The translations under genes and the position numbers were made by a program. A DNA stretch of 64,000 bases from Panorpa germanica (taxonomy: Eukaryota > Arthropoda > Insecta > Mecoptera > Panorpidae). Each line of letters starts with the position of its first letter. Positions within the stretch are counted from its first letter, which is position 1. The notes below the pieces were generated by a model. That model worked only from the letters and a program-made list of their open reading frames with translations. It was not told the DNA's origin and made no database searches. The stretch covers positions 14,055,740 through 14,119,739 of the forward strand of contig OY783215.1 of NCBI GenBank assembly GCA_963678705.1, read 5' to 3'. Positions 36,784 to 49,600 of the stretch are shown here, one piece after another.

Positions 36784-38809
36784 ATATGCGGTTTGTAAGT
36801 TAGATAATAAAAAACGCACCCAAATTTCACGCATTGACTTCATTTTATATGACATGGGTCGGTGGGCTCGTATTAACACGCGCGCGTTTTGTGGTGCGTC
36901 GTACGAGCCCAGGCCCAACACTATACCCAACACGCTGCCCAAGCTGAGCCATTTGTTATTTATGACAGCAAGATCTATGGATGAATTCTGAACCTGAAGA
37001 TTCAGTACGGGATAATCGGGATGATATGTGATGCGTCTCCTGACTTGGGACTGCGGTTTAGGGGGAGGCTGGTGAAGTGAGGAGGAGAGGTCACGTGACA
37101 AACATGTTAGCACATATTTAAACAAGACTATTTACTTCCTAGTTTATGATTATACCAACAGAATGGTTTGCATTTTGTTTAAGAGTTATCGACCTGACCT
37201 AACAAATGCAAATATTGACTTTAGTTGTACAAGTACAGCTGTATTTTTAAATAACAAGTTTTCTATTCATCCGTTTGTAGTTTTATGCAAATATATATTC
37301 AATTTTTTATATTTACCAGGTTTGTCACAAATAAAACAAGACTGTACCTATTAGTCTTTCTACTCAATTCAGAAAATGTTCTCACAATTAAAAATTAATA
37401 TTTATATAACAATTATTTATTAATAATCAATTCCAATCGAATATCCTGATCCTAAAAGGGATCTTTACTCCTCTTTTCATCCTAAATACAGTAAAGAAAA
37501 CCTCGTTTCGACCTAAACATTAATATATGTCCCTCCCTTGGTCCTAAAGCAAATCATGATCCTATCGTCTTGTAATTAATTAAAAATAATTACTGAGATA
37601 AATACAAACTAATATATTAGTTAAATAAATAAGAATTAATACAAATAAAACTATTTTTTGATTTATTAGTTAATTAATTAAAATAGAATGTACTTTTATC
37701 CATAAAAGTTACAAAAAACCAAACAGATGAAGTTTTAAACATCCAAGAGATTTGCCGTTCGATAGGTCATTGTTAAGATCTTGTTGAATTGTCTGGAGGA
37801 GATCTCAGATAGACTTATGGTGCCCCCTCCACTCGTTTATTGGTGCCCATTAAGATCTTCTGAAGGCGTCTCCGACTTAAAGAATCTCTACTTAACGGAC
37901 ACATGAATCCTACATAATCGTAAAACGTTGGAATTATTAATTAAATATTTCAGTGGTTTTTATTGATACTAGTGTATTAATTGATTTAGACAAACATTAA
38001 TTATATGTGTGTGGTGCATGATGAGGCTTGTGCGGCGGCTTCAAAGGATTGATTAATAGTAACATATGTTTATAGAGATAACAGATACACAACAGATAAG
38101 TCAATGGGGTCCAGTTCCTTTCTTACACTATCACTTTTAGTTTTTTCATAAATTTTCATATCTATAAATATATTTACTTTCATTAATGTTGATATTTTTA
38201 ATCTTAATTTCTTTAATTTTCTTATAATTTTATTTAATAAATTCATGAACCGTATTTTGGTGATAACTGATACAATATGAATACAGCAGTCTATATAATG
38301 TTGTGTGAGCAGTTAGTGTAGGATTTGTTGAAAACAACCCAACAAAACCCAGTTTTTTTTTGGGCTGGTACTCCAGAACTCGACTCCAGTTGACTGCAGA
38401 GCTTTATGCTTGTAGCGTATGATTAATTAATGTGTCTAAATTATATTACAACACAGCGGTCGTTATTTTTTAGGGTTGTCTCTAAATTGAATAATTAATT
38501 AAGATTTCATCGACTTTATCTTTCATATATCATATTGTTTTCAAAATTATTTACATTTATATTCTGCTGTTGGGTTTATTTTATAAATAGAAATATTAAA
38601 TAAATGCTCGTGTGTAGGACGGGCGGATTTAATGACTTAAAACTGATGCTGCAAAATTTATGTATTCAATATTGTGTAGCGACGGATAATATTGTTCAGA
38701 TTGTATTCAAATAAAACGAGGGGGACTTTTAATTTATCGTTATTTTTATTTTTTAAAGCTGTGTGTATTAACTTATTGGTAAATGCGTTCAGTTTCGCAC
38801 GTAGACATA
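36784..38809. other. No confident gene
   Basis: A GC-richer 115-residue minus-strand frame (37125-36778) overlaps the right end of the composite MITE and has no recognised domain. The rest is AT-rich with nothing supported. Confidence 0.4.
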
Positions 38810-38944
38810 AAATCCTTGGTAAGAGAACCACAACTAATATGTGAACAATGTAACAGCCCACTAACGGTAAAGCATATTATTCTTCGATACTTAAGGACTA
38901 AGGTCGATACTCGTAAGTTGATGCACTCAAATACATATTTTTAA
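38810..38944 (+). mobile_element. LINE C-terminal relic
   Basis: The frame reads REPQLICEQCNSPLTVKHII and continues LRYL, a C-x2-C-x8-H pattern typical of LINE C-termini. The block at 38844-38895 is about 90% identical in DNA to 34604-34655. It diverges afterwards and stops at 38942-38944. Confidence 0.7.
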
Positions 38945-39283
38945 AAAATCTTTGGTGTTATTAGGATTGCATTGTATGGAATGCAGGCGTTGTCCAGAAC
39001 AATTATTTTTTGTACGCTGTTCACTGACTCGCTGCTGATTTGTTCAGTATTTCAATTTGTGGAGCAGTGTTTTGATTACTTGTATTGCGACAATAAGAAA
39101 ATTAGATTGCTTTACATAATATTGCGTCTAAATACTCTTTTATACAATTTATTAAAAATTATTTTATGTTATTTATACTTTTATTATTTTTTAATAATAT
39201 ATATTTTTGTTCATGTATAATTTATTTTATATATTATTATGTTTTCTTTTTAATTTTTTGTTTTTTTTTTTATTTATTTTTAG

Positions 39284-39358
39284 GGTTTTGGATCGGGTGA
39301 TGGTCCTTCAGTGGATATCGACATCGACGATGACATATTCCGCGATGATGAACCTGAC
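39284..39358 (+). CDS. Mp: Collagen XV/XVIII exon 1 of the visible set: acidic Ser-Gly region
   Basis: Acceptor TTTTAG and donor GTAAGC bound a 75-nt, phase 0-0 exon encoding 25 residues: GFGSGDGPSVDIDIDDDIF followed by RDDEPD. The S-G-D-G motif beside a run of aspartates fits the glycosaminoglycan-attachment consensus. Eleven Asp/Glu make this segment strongly acidic. It belongs to the non-collagenous region that lies between the N-terminal LamG domain and the first helix in multiplexins. The exon must be preceded by a coding exon ending in phase 0, which I did not find in the 39 kb upstream. Confidence 0.78.
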
Positions 39359-41334
39359 GTAAGCTGAAAAATTAAATACAAAATTTAATCTAACAACTTC
39401 ATGCTTGTAACTAACAATTACTAACATTGTTTATTTGCTTTACAATCTTGAGTTACATACAACTCTTTGTGAGTTTAACATATCGTCTGGAGTTATATGT
39501 ACCTCAAGGAATCTCTGAATTAAGCAAGCGTAATACAACTCATTTACGTTCATCGTGTTAAAACAACCACGCAACGATTAGCTTTCACGAACACGTTGTC
39601 ACGTGGTTGACTCACGTGACGTTGTCACTGTCAATGACACTCTCTTATTTTCACTGATTTGTTTATTGAAATTGATTGACAGTTTACTTAAATGACATGA
39701 AAAATGTCACAAATCAATAATCAGTAATTAACCTCACTTTTCCAGAAACTACATTAACGTCACTTTTGTTTAACGTTTACTATTGTCAATCATGCGAATA
39801 CTAGAAACGTGATTATATCATGTAAATCCATTAATTTCCCTTGATTTAACAAAATATACTTATATTCTAGTGGTAATTTTCACTACATATATCCAATTTT
39901 AATCACTGTAATTTGCGCTAATCGAATACTATATCAATTTGATATCAATGTGCAGTGAATTAAAACTAATAAGGATTAAAATTTGTGGTGGTTTCATTTA
40001 ATTAATTTGTATAATTCTGGATTGGAATTTTCTAAAAATGTTTGAATGTTTTGTGCAAATAAATCTCTGTTGTTTGATTTCGCTGTTGGAAATATCATTA
40101 TCAATGGGATGTATACAGGTTTCGTATAAATTTTCAGCAATGAGAAAGGATCCATAAATATTGGTTATAAGGTGGCTTAATAGTTAGTCAATATTCAATG
40201 GAACTAAATTAGTACTTCTGTAAAACTTTAAAAGGAAAGTCCTTTTCATGTCGTTGCTACTTGTTTACAGATGTCTGTTTTAAATATTAACAAACTCGTT
40301 GCTTTTGAAGTGAAGTTTTTATAGCCACATTATAAAAAAATCATCACGTGAACTGCACCTACGTTTTTTATATATTAAAGACTTAGTGGTATATGAAGAT
40401 ATCGACAGAAGATTCTCAGAAGATTTACTTTGAATTGTGTCCAAGTTCGTCCTTATAAGTTCTTTCAATAAGAGCGCTGTATTTAAGTCAATAAAAGAAC
40501 ACAATATTTCAATGACATTTGTTAGATTTTGTGTTTCATTACTAACCTCAGAGTTTGCACTTTAGATTAAATTAAAAATATCATCACTTTTCAAGAAATA
40601 TTGTGTTTTTCTGTTGATTTAACATAACATTATACAAACTAACTAAAATTTATATTTATCAAAGCATTCTTTAACAGATATATAATTTATTTAAAATTTT
40701 GCTAATCTTTGGTTTTATTTCACTCTGTTAACACAGATTACGAACATATAGATTGAAATATAGATAGGTTTCTTTTCTATTCGTAATTCCATTGGTTAAC
40801 ACAAATGAGTAGGGTTCCTCAGAATGTGATTGCCTCTATTAAATGAAGCTAGGTCTAGGTCTCAATGATTGGCCTTAAACGTAAATGCTGCAATAAACAT
40901 TTAGGAATAGTTTGTTCGCTTTGTTTTTGTTTCTGTAACAGATTTTTCTTAGAATAACGAATCTAGTAAAAGCAAAGAATAAAAGGGAAACGAAATTACT
41001 CCGAATCAATAATTTCAAATATCTCCAAATTTAATTCACTTATTTACAAATGAAGATTTTTAAATTTTCCTTGAAAATGTTTCAAGTTTTAAACTTTTAT
41101 CACTGTCCACTTTAAAAGATTGATACACCCCACGAATCAAATTATTGGTCCTTTTTTGATCCTGGAAAACTCAGTGAATAATAAAGTAATAAATCTGTCA
41201 ACTTGATAACCCTGATCCTGACCTACGAGGACGGTGAGGGGAAGGGGAACACGGAGAGGTGAACAGGTCAACGTCGTACTTGTTTAGATTTACATTTACA
41301 TATCATTTTACCTTTTATATTTTATTTTTTTCAG
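39359..41334 (+). other. Collagen intron
   Basis: GTAAGC...TTTCAG intron of 1976 bp. No embedded gene or element recognised. Confidence 0.7.
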
Positions 41335-41419
41335 ATAACGGACGAGATCACAACCCCAGGACGCTTTGATGGGAGTGGGTCGGGGGATGCACCGCCCTTC
41401 CCTCCACCGCCGCCAGCAG
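41335..41419 (+). CDS. Mp: Collagen XV/XVIII exon 2: Ser-Gly and polyproline linker
   Basis: Acceptor TTTTTTTCAG and donor GTATGT. 85 nt, phase 0 in and 1 out, encoding ITDEITTPGRFDGSGSGDAP then PFPPPPPA. D-G-S-G-S-G-D is a second candidate glycosaminoglycan site. The polyproline run forms a stiff hinge just before the helix. Spliced after exon 1 it reads ...DDEPD-ITDEITTPG..., an uninterrupted acidic non-helical segment. The overlapping minus-strand frame (41526-41308) is a shadow. Confidence 0.85.
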
Positions 41420-42700
41420 GTATGTTTCACCAGGTTATATTCTATGTAGGCGGCACGTGTTGAAAAATAAAAATCATTTCCTGCTGCTATGTTTTTTATA
41501 AAAGGTTGACGATTTGTAACTTGCATTAGGCTGAAACTTTTTTTTTTAATTTATTTGTATTGCGACCTGTTTCAACTTGCACGATATGTATCCAGTGACA
41601 CAACTGTATCTATTTATTATTTCATTTAGGTAAGATCTTAAAAGGGTCTTATTTAAGAGCCACTGAAGGTAGTCTTCCTGTATTCCATTAGGTTGGTCAC
41701 TAATGTAATTTGATGGTTCACAACTCGGTCTGTTCGAGTTTTAATTTCTTGTCTCACTGTAGGTGCATCTACAACCATGCGAAATGGTCTAGATAGGACC
41801 ATTTTGTAAGATCTCAATGTTTAAATCAGGCGATGTACCCAAAGTTGAAACCCGTAATTCCACATTGGTTTAAGTAAACTTTTATAAATTAATAGTTTGT
41901 TTTCTATCGATGATTGCGAGATCTTGAATTCCATACATATTATAACATCAACTTAATTTTATCCTAAAAATATAATCAAAAACACTTTTTCTTCTTTATA
42001 TAGTTTACCTTCTTCTTCTGATGGTAAAATGAACATTTTCGTTCTGTTTTAAAGAATTGTCTCTGTTGCGAATTGTACATTTTTGTCGCACGTCGCACTA
42101 CACAGGATGTTCGATTTTTCACTCTGACACTTTTGGGTGGGTAATTACATTAGTGAGAATTGTAGCTCCCTTTTGTACCAGTAAAAAAAAACTCGTTGCT
42201 TTCTAACGTAGTGGAAAGTTAATAAAAGTTTAATGAAATTACATAAATTGACAGATGTAAAACAGGATTTTTTAAATTTATAATTTATAAGGACATTATA
42301 TTTATTATAATAGAAACGTTAATGATATTAGATATAATTAAAGCCAAGAGCTTTCAAAAATTTTATTGCCCCTTAATTTTTATTGTATAGGCAACTATAA
42401 TAACATGATATAACTTACAGTGCGTAATAAACTGATAATCTTACAACTGGATAGATTGGAATGTAGTTGCTTTGTCATATCCTGTTTAACTTTCTGCAAT
42501 ACTCATTCATTTTTAGAGCCAGAACTGTCACATGATTTTATTCCACGCTAGAATTTTATTTGTATAAACATATTATTATTATTTTGTTCTGTGTTTTTTT
42601 TTATCAAATTGAATTTTTTTTAAATTTTAATATTTATATTTTATTTTAAGGAACCTTTGAACTATGACATTAATTCCACAAATATTTTTCGTTGTTTCAG
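41420..42700 (+). other. Collagen intron
   Basis: 1281 bp, GTATGT...TTTCAG. No element recognised. Confidence 0.7.
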
Positions 42701-42741
42701 ATTTTTTGATGAAGGGTGAAAAAGGTGACAGAGGACCAAAG
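42701..42741 (+). CDS. Mp: Collagen XV/XVIII exon 3: start of first helix
   Basis: A 41-nt exon (phase 1 in, 0 out) between GTTTCAG and GTAAAT. The split codon gives Asp, then FLMKGEKGDRGPK, beginning the first Gly-X-Y repeats. Its small size and charged GEKGDR triplets are typical of collagen exons. It continues in register into exon 4 (GPK-GAP). Confidence 0.85.
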
Positions 42742-42875
42742 GTAAATGTTGTTTTTTATATTTGTTTGCGAATATACGTATTTTATTTTTACATATCACA
42801 ATGTACATTACAAAACTTTACCTTTATAATTTTACGAAAACATTTTTCATTAATATTTATATACATATAAAACGG

Positions 42876-43017
42876 GGGATCATCCATTAAGTACGTCACC
42901 AGTTTGGGGGGGGGAAGGGGAGCATACTTGAAGAGTGACAAGACATGACAAGGGGGGAGAAGTCATAAGTTTTGCAATAGCCATGGAAGATATGTGATGT
43001 AATTTATGGATGATCCC
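42876..43017. mobile_element. 142-bp MITE with GGGATCATCCAT ends
   Basis: The left end GGGATCATCCATTAAGTACG and the right end, inverted GGGATCATCCATAAATTACA, form a roughly 20-bp imperfect terminal repeat around a G-rich middle. A relative of the fragment at 36159-36262. Target duplication not clear. Confidence 0.75.
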
Positions 43018-43136
43018 TTAATGGTTTCTATTTGATAGTGCTATTAAAATTGCACCATTGAATATGTTTAAATGTTTGTTGCTTTAGTTCAGATTCAACA
43101 CCTTTCGATTATTTATGGATAATAATTTTATTTAAA

Positions 43137-43138
<2 letters not shown>

Positions 43139-43199
<61 letters not shown>
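43139..43199. repeat. (TA)n microsatellite
   Basis: About 30 uninterrupted TA units. Confidence 0.98.
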
Positions 43200-43202
<3 letters not shown>

Positions 43203-44110
43203 ATATATCACAAAAGTGTGTCGGCTCCATACTGTAGAATTTATTAAGTAATCAATTAGGATTATTTCCCTTTCTCCCTTTTTATTTTAACATAAAATAC
43301 ATTTCAAGTAATTGCAATCAATTTCTTTTAAAGCTAATGTCTTAGTGCTTACTTGTCCATTTCAGAAATTGTATCTTTTTTTATGTAATTGTTTGTTAAT
43401 ACTTGGACTCGTCGCTGTATTTTACAATTTATTCTTAATGTCGCCATAAATTTCAAACAACTGCAGTAAAATCTTCGTAACTGCATAAAGATTTATTGAA
43501 ATCCCGATAACGGACGACATATTACCCCTACAAGTACGAGTACAGCCCTTAATCGTTTCACTACTTACCCCTACGATTCCGCAGCCCTTTTATACCCACG
43601 TACTTTCTTTAAGTACACATTTATTTACCGGTATTTATTGCATCCGTAAATATCTTCGTACGATACAGGTGATGGTTCTAATAGAGTGATAGAATGGTTT
43701 ATGGTTCAACTGTGAAGAAATTCCAATTGCACTTTTCACACACTTTCTGGAATATTTGCTATAAAAATTTGCTACAAGTTATACTACAAGATAATAAATC
43801 ACTGCACGGACACTACAATGAAATAAACACTCCAGTAAACATTTTGAAATCACTTTGACGTATGATTTTTTGTCATGAAGCAATTCAATTTATTTCACTC
43901 GTTCAAGCAAATGTCTGTGATTACTAATCTATAGTCAACATGTATGATGTTATCAAAGCAATTCAATAACGATGTTTTAACAAATATTACTAATTGTAAT
44001 ATCCAATAACATCAGAGTGCGCTTGTCGCCTCCATCAATATTTTTGCTTTAAATTCAAATTCAATAATTAATATGAATGCAATTAAAAAAAGAAATGTAT
44101 ATAACGTTTA

Positions 44111-44391
44111 AGGTGAAACATTACTTCATGGTTATATAGTTAGATATAGATGGCGACAGTGTACTAAAATGACAATCGATTTACAAATTTGTACTAGCAT
44201 TTTCAAAGCGTATTTTTGCGCTTCCAAAGTCAGTGAAAGAATTATTCATCTAATGGTTTGCAGCTTTAGATTTTGATTGGCGTTTATAGTTACTTGCTTA
44301 CTAACATGTTTTTTTTAATAATATTTAACCTGCTGTATAGTATCGCCATCTATAATTCGCGAATCAAAAATGGCCAAGTATCGTTTCATCT
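44111..44391 (+). mobile_element. 281-bp MITE with AGRTGAAAC ends
   Basis: Inverted terminal region: left AGGTGAAACATTACTT and ATAGATGGCGACAGTGTAC; right, inverted AGATGAAACGATACTTGGCC and ATAGATGGCGATACTATAC. Related to the partial copy at 16510-16713. Non-coding. Confidence 0.75.
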
Positions 44392-45157
44392 GAATAAAAT
44401 TTAAAACTATTACATAATATAGAGAAAAACGTACAAGAAATTAATAGTCTATTACATAAAAGTAATAAAAGAAAAATACTCAAAGCGATTCCACTAAAAA
44501 AAGAAGATAAATGTATTCCTCATAATAAATCAAGTTATATATTTTTATAGCACATGTTCAAATTTGAATATATTCAGCAAATGTCTACATTTAAGTGGTT
44601 TATACATTGTCACGCACATTGCGTGATTTGAATAGAAACCTCGACAACGCACGACGCGTTTGTGTCCTACCCTACCTCAACCTTAAACCTCAACCCTGTC
44701 ACTAGCGCCACCACCAATGACAACGGGATAATAGTGAAGCGCCACCATTCCGTTTCTCTCAGAGTAATATTTTCAAATGTTTTTGGCGGTTAGCATAACT
44801 TACTCGTTACAGTATTATTTTCTATCCAGGACTAGTGTTGCGGGCGTTACGTACGGCTGAAACGCATGTGGGATAAACGTATTAGGAGCTATACTCACTC
44901 GTAGAGTGGAAATGTTTATTATATTCATTCAACGTGATATTTACTCTGCTATTTACTATTGACAATGGTTTTACACCGTGAGATTGTGAAGTCGGCTACT
45001 CACGATCATTCCATCATTCCATTAAATGTCTGTTTTCTTTTACATTATTTACTTCAATATTTAACGTCTGCTAATATCCAATGACTAATTAGATTTACTT
45101 CCAAGTCAATCAGTACAATCAGTTAAATTAAAATAAATATAGTTAAAAAATTCTGCA

Positions 45158-45877
45158 TTTAGGGGGTGTTAAGGTCAAAACGATAAAAAAGAAGCATATT
45201 TTCGATAATGTTTTTTGACGAACCAGTTAATATGTAATTATTTCTATAATTACTACATGATAAAATAACATTTGAAGATTACTTTATGAAATTTTCATAA
45301 ATAAATGTCAAGAAATGAGGCATTGACAGCGAATCTCCGCAGACGTTACAAAAAAAAGTAACATTGCGGTGTCACTCATAACTCATCACTGAATTTTCTG
45401 AAATCAAAAAACCAAAATGATTTCATTAGTTGATAAGTTTCTACAGGTAACGTTGTTGAGTTTTTCTTTTTTAATTGATTTTTCAATTTTTTACAGCACT
45501 TAAAATTCAAAATACCGAGTTTTCATGAAAAAAATCAGAAACTTTGTTATTTTAAAATACGTTAAAATTCAAAAATTAAAAAAAACTGGACAACGTTACC
45601 GGCATTTATGTAAAGAAAGAGTGTGCAAAATTTCAAAAGAATCGGTCTAGTAGATTTTGAGCTAGAGAGGGCACCGACTCTGAAAAAGCTGTGACAAACC
45701 GCTTTAAAAGTTTCAAAGTAACACGAAAGCAGACCAGAGAGATGAAAACTTAAAAATCTCCGACAGTTTTACTCTAATCGACTTCAAATTTTTACACAAT
45801 AAATTTAATATGTTGTACAATAATATAAATAAATAAAAACAAATTTAAAAAAAAGTTGAAACCTTACCCTCCCTTAA
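45158..45877 (+). mobile_element. TTAA-flanked MITE, copy C
   Basis: Same family and orientation as copy B. The right TTAA is intact at 45874-45877; the left has decayed to TTTA (45158-45161). Right end, inverted: TTAAGGGAGGGTAAGGT. It inserted into a collagen intron and leaves the splice sites untouched. Confidence 0.78.
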
Positions 45878-46490
45878 GAAAGTTTAACATTTTTTAGAGT
45901 AGTTACTTTTTCAATACTTTAAAGATAGTTTTTATATAAAACTGTTTAATGCATTTTTATAATCATAGTGAAGTTAATTTCACACTTGAACAATACGCAA
46001 ATAAAATAAATTGACAGAGATCGTAATCTTGCTACGTGAAGAAATTACAACGCCTGAAATGTTGAGGTAGGCATTAACAAAACCAAAACCAAAATTCAAA
46101 AGTGCGTATTTGTATATGCATTAACTTAATGTATTGTATAATGACCTATTATAATATTATTAGAATTAATATGAAATTAGCTATAGTTCCTTTCCATGTA
46201 ATCTTCTCCAAGCCCTTTTATCCCATTTGATACAAAGAGAATCATTTGGTGGGACGGGTTTGGGTGTGGGTATGGGTGGTGGGTAGAGGACAGTACAATA
46301 GAACGAAACGTTCTCGTTTTAAAACAGTTTATTTTTACGAACAGCCATTATACAGAACTTAATATTAATATTCAGCTCAGATTCGTGTTGAATCCATAAC
46401 GCAACATTCGCGATCCTCGATCCCCGACTTAACGCGCGCTGGAGCGCTGTTGGGTTTATATGTGAGATGTTTAACGATTGACTGTTTCAG

Positions 46491-46604
46491 GGTGCCCCTG
46501 GAGATTCGATTCGGGGCCCTCCTGGACCTCCTGGACCCCCCGGCATTCCTGGTTCTCCGAGCCGCGGTTTTACAGACGAGTCTAGCGGTTCTGGAGATAA
46601 TGGC
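46491..46604 (+). CDS. Mp: Collagen XV/XVIII exon 4: helix then Ser-Gly interruption
   Basis: 114 nt, phase 0-0, GTTTCAG to GTAAGT, 38 residues. GAPGDSIRGPPGPPGPPGIP closes the first helix with one break (SIR). The exon then runs SRGFTDESSGSGDNG, a third acidic Ser-Gly site (S-G-S-G after Asp-Glu). The antisense frame at 46619-46377 is a shadow of this GC-rich exon. Confidence 0.92.
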
Positions 46605-49600
46605 GTAAGTATTATACAACTTTTAAGTTAATTATTAATTTTAAGTTATTAGTAAAAACTCGAGAATATAATTACAATATACAGAGTCGGATTCATAGGC
46701 AAGATATTTCTATAATTGAATCAAAAATTGGTAAAAATTAATAACATATTTTTCTTTTAATTATTGATTATTGATCAGACATAAAACTGCGTCGGTAGTT
46801 AGTTACGTTCCTTCTAATTATTTTTTTTTTGGTTTATGTATTGTTTGCTTATGTAATGTTTAGTACCGATCACGTGCTGCAGTTACTGTTCTCTCACTCT
46901 GACACAATCCTTCTTGGATTGGCCTTCAACTTTTGTCAACTCACAAAATTAATCGTTCTTACAAACCCATCAACACCTACAAATATTAAATCTGATCCTG
47001 TCCATAAATTCGCTCCAATTGGCTCTTACATTAAATTTAATACTGAAGGAGTAGCAACATTTATAATACGTCCTGCTATTACTGTGAGCTTTTATTTAAA
47101 CAAAGTTTAGCATCCCTTACTGATAGCTAAAGTTAAACTTTTGCTTTATAAATATTTATTAAAAAGTCGACCCTTAAAAGGTTCTTAAAAACAGAATCTT
47201 TACTCTTGAAGTTTATTATATACCTGCAAATTATATTCACTCTTTATGAATTCATGTGACCGTACTTTTCATCAGCGCTGCGCTTCCTAAACTGTAAATT
47301 TAGCTTACTGTTTGAATTAACTTTAGAGTCGATAGTATTTTTTGGAGCGCTGTGATTTAACAGAATATTGTTTCTCAAATGATTCATGCCTTATACCTAT
47401 ATTTTACAATGGGCTTGTGTCCTCATTTTTTAGTGGTCGATTTTTCAATTGTTGATTGAAATTGATGTTAATAAATGTGTATTGGCGTGTCTATTTTATT
47501 AAATAACTAAATATTGACGGAGATATAGCAATTAAAAGTTTGAATTGTAGTTTTAGCGCTAGAAATGATCGACCATATTTGTATGACGTGAAATACATTT
47601 GCTGTGGTAATGTTCTGTAGCTGTTGGTAGTCAAATAATCAAGTCAAATCAAAGAATAATAAGTTTTTATTTTATTTAACCCTGCTAAGGCAGACATAAT
47701 ACTGAAATTTGGTTGTTCCTTGAAATAGCTGTAAATAATATTTGATATATAAATACATATAACAGAGATTTATGAGCTGTAAGGTTGGTAACCTTACACA
47801 AGGATTGTGATGTCACATGCACTTGGAATGTGTACAACATTGAATCCCTTTAATAAATAAAGAGACGAAATGACTTTTTTAATTGTTAATATCTCTTAAC
47901 ATATAAGGAGTTATTAAAAAATAATTGGTCATTTTAGGTTCTAGTAACCCACTTTATCAATATATAGTACACTTTTGTAGAAATTAAGACATAGGACACA
48001 AGCCCATTAGATCCCGATTTTCCTTCTTTTCGATAATGAATAGAATAGAACACATACAATTTTTGTATTTATAATGTATAGAAGCTTTTCGACTTACAAA
48101 TCCATGCATTATTAATTCAATTCAAAACACATTGTTAATTTATTTTATTATATTCAACAAATAGAATCTCTCGAATCATCAAGATCTCTTGTGTTTCGAA
48201 TAAGATTTCATTTCTATAGTATTCATAGAACTAGTAACGCTAGCAGCATCTCACAAACTTGCTTTTTAATTATTACTTCACTGAAACAATTATTTTCTTT
48301 CATATTTTATAATTATTATTAAGAATTATGCTCATTGCTAATTGTAATTATATTCCATCTTGAAAATTGTTATTATTATTTTTAAACAGTAGAGTTTCCT
48401 AGTTTTTCCTCTTAGTTTCCTTGCTGGATAATTTTCTTGCAATTTATAACCGTTTCATCATAGTCTTGGGAAGTTACAAGGAGATACCGGAGAAAAGAGA
48501 GTTTGTTTTTGTTCATAATTTATTTTTACAAAAAAATATATAAAATATTGTAATATTGTTTTTATACAAGTAATTTTAGTGAGAATTAATTGTGTATTGA
48601 TAATTATATTGTTCTTATAAAATCTATTGTGTAATATTATGTTTTGTGTCGCACTAGTATTGCCGGTACTTCACATTTAGAATTTGAAAAGAAAAGAATA
48701 TACTTTGTTAAGACAAGTTTGTGTATTTGGCACAGAAATATAAATACAACACTATAGTAATACATTGAACAAATAGTCAACTCTAACAGTTTTCCAAATG
48801 TATTAATTCAGCCAAGACTGTTTTAAGTCGTGTATATTGAAAGCTTTTGAGAATCACTGAATTTGTTCAAATACGTAAAGTGATGTAATATTTATCAACT
48901 ATGTACATTTCTTTCATGCTGACCCATGGATAGCGATCCAAGGTACTTGTATATATTTATTTATATTTAATAACAATGAACCTCTAGCTCTGGCTCTGTT
49001 TATTTTAGCTAAAAGGTTTAACAACACTTCTTACTTGAATCCATAAAATATTATGCTTATGCAAACAAGTGACGAAACATTACCTTAAATACATGTAACA
49101 TTTTACTTAAAGAAAACATGGTATTACGTAATATAAAATTGTTTAAATTTTGCCTAAAATTAAACTTTATAATCACGCAATTATAAGTATCAGATGTGCG
49201 CATAAAAAAGCATAGAAAGCACATTTATTGTAGTCTCCTTTTTATGCAAATATCATTAGAGGTGGTGGGGATAAATAATTTAGATGTCTAAGTAAGTCAA
49301 TTAGGTTCACATTTCTGCTTAGTTAAAAAAAAATGAGATTATTTTTTACAAAAAACAGGAAACCTATCTAAATAAACACTCACCTTATAAACATCTAAAT
49401 TATTATTTGTCATCAGTTTTTCATATTTTTCATTGATGTTTTTCTGAGCTTGTTTTAATTCTTTCCCAGTAAATAATAAATTCCCTTTTGCGACGATATT
49501 ACATGAGATGGCAGCACTAGGTATTAGCAACTTTGATTAAAATCTTCATCTCTTGAGAGTGTAAATAAATAGGTATCTCTTTTTATTTTTGTTTTCCGTG

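Larger units (their letters stand above)
42742..46490 (+). other. Collagen intron with several transposon remnants
   Basis: 3749 bp, GTAAAT...TTTCAG. Holds MITEs at 42876-43017, 44111-44391 and 45158-45877 and a long TA microsatellite. No exon-like sequence recognised in between. Confidence 0.75.

Noticed and set aside
46377-46619. Arg-rich minus-strand frame
   Set aside because: Antisense of collagen exon 4; ends coincide with the GC-rich exon.
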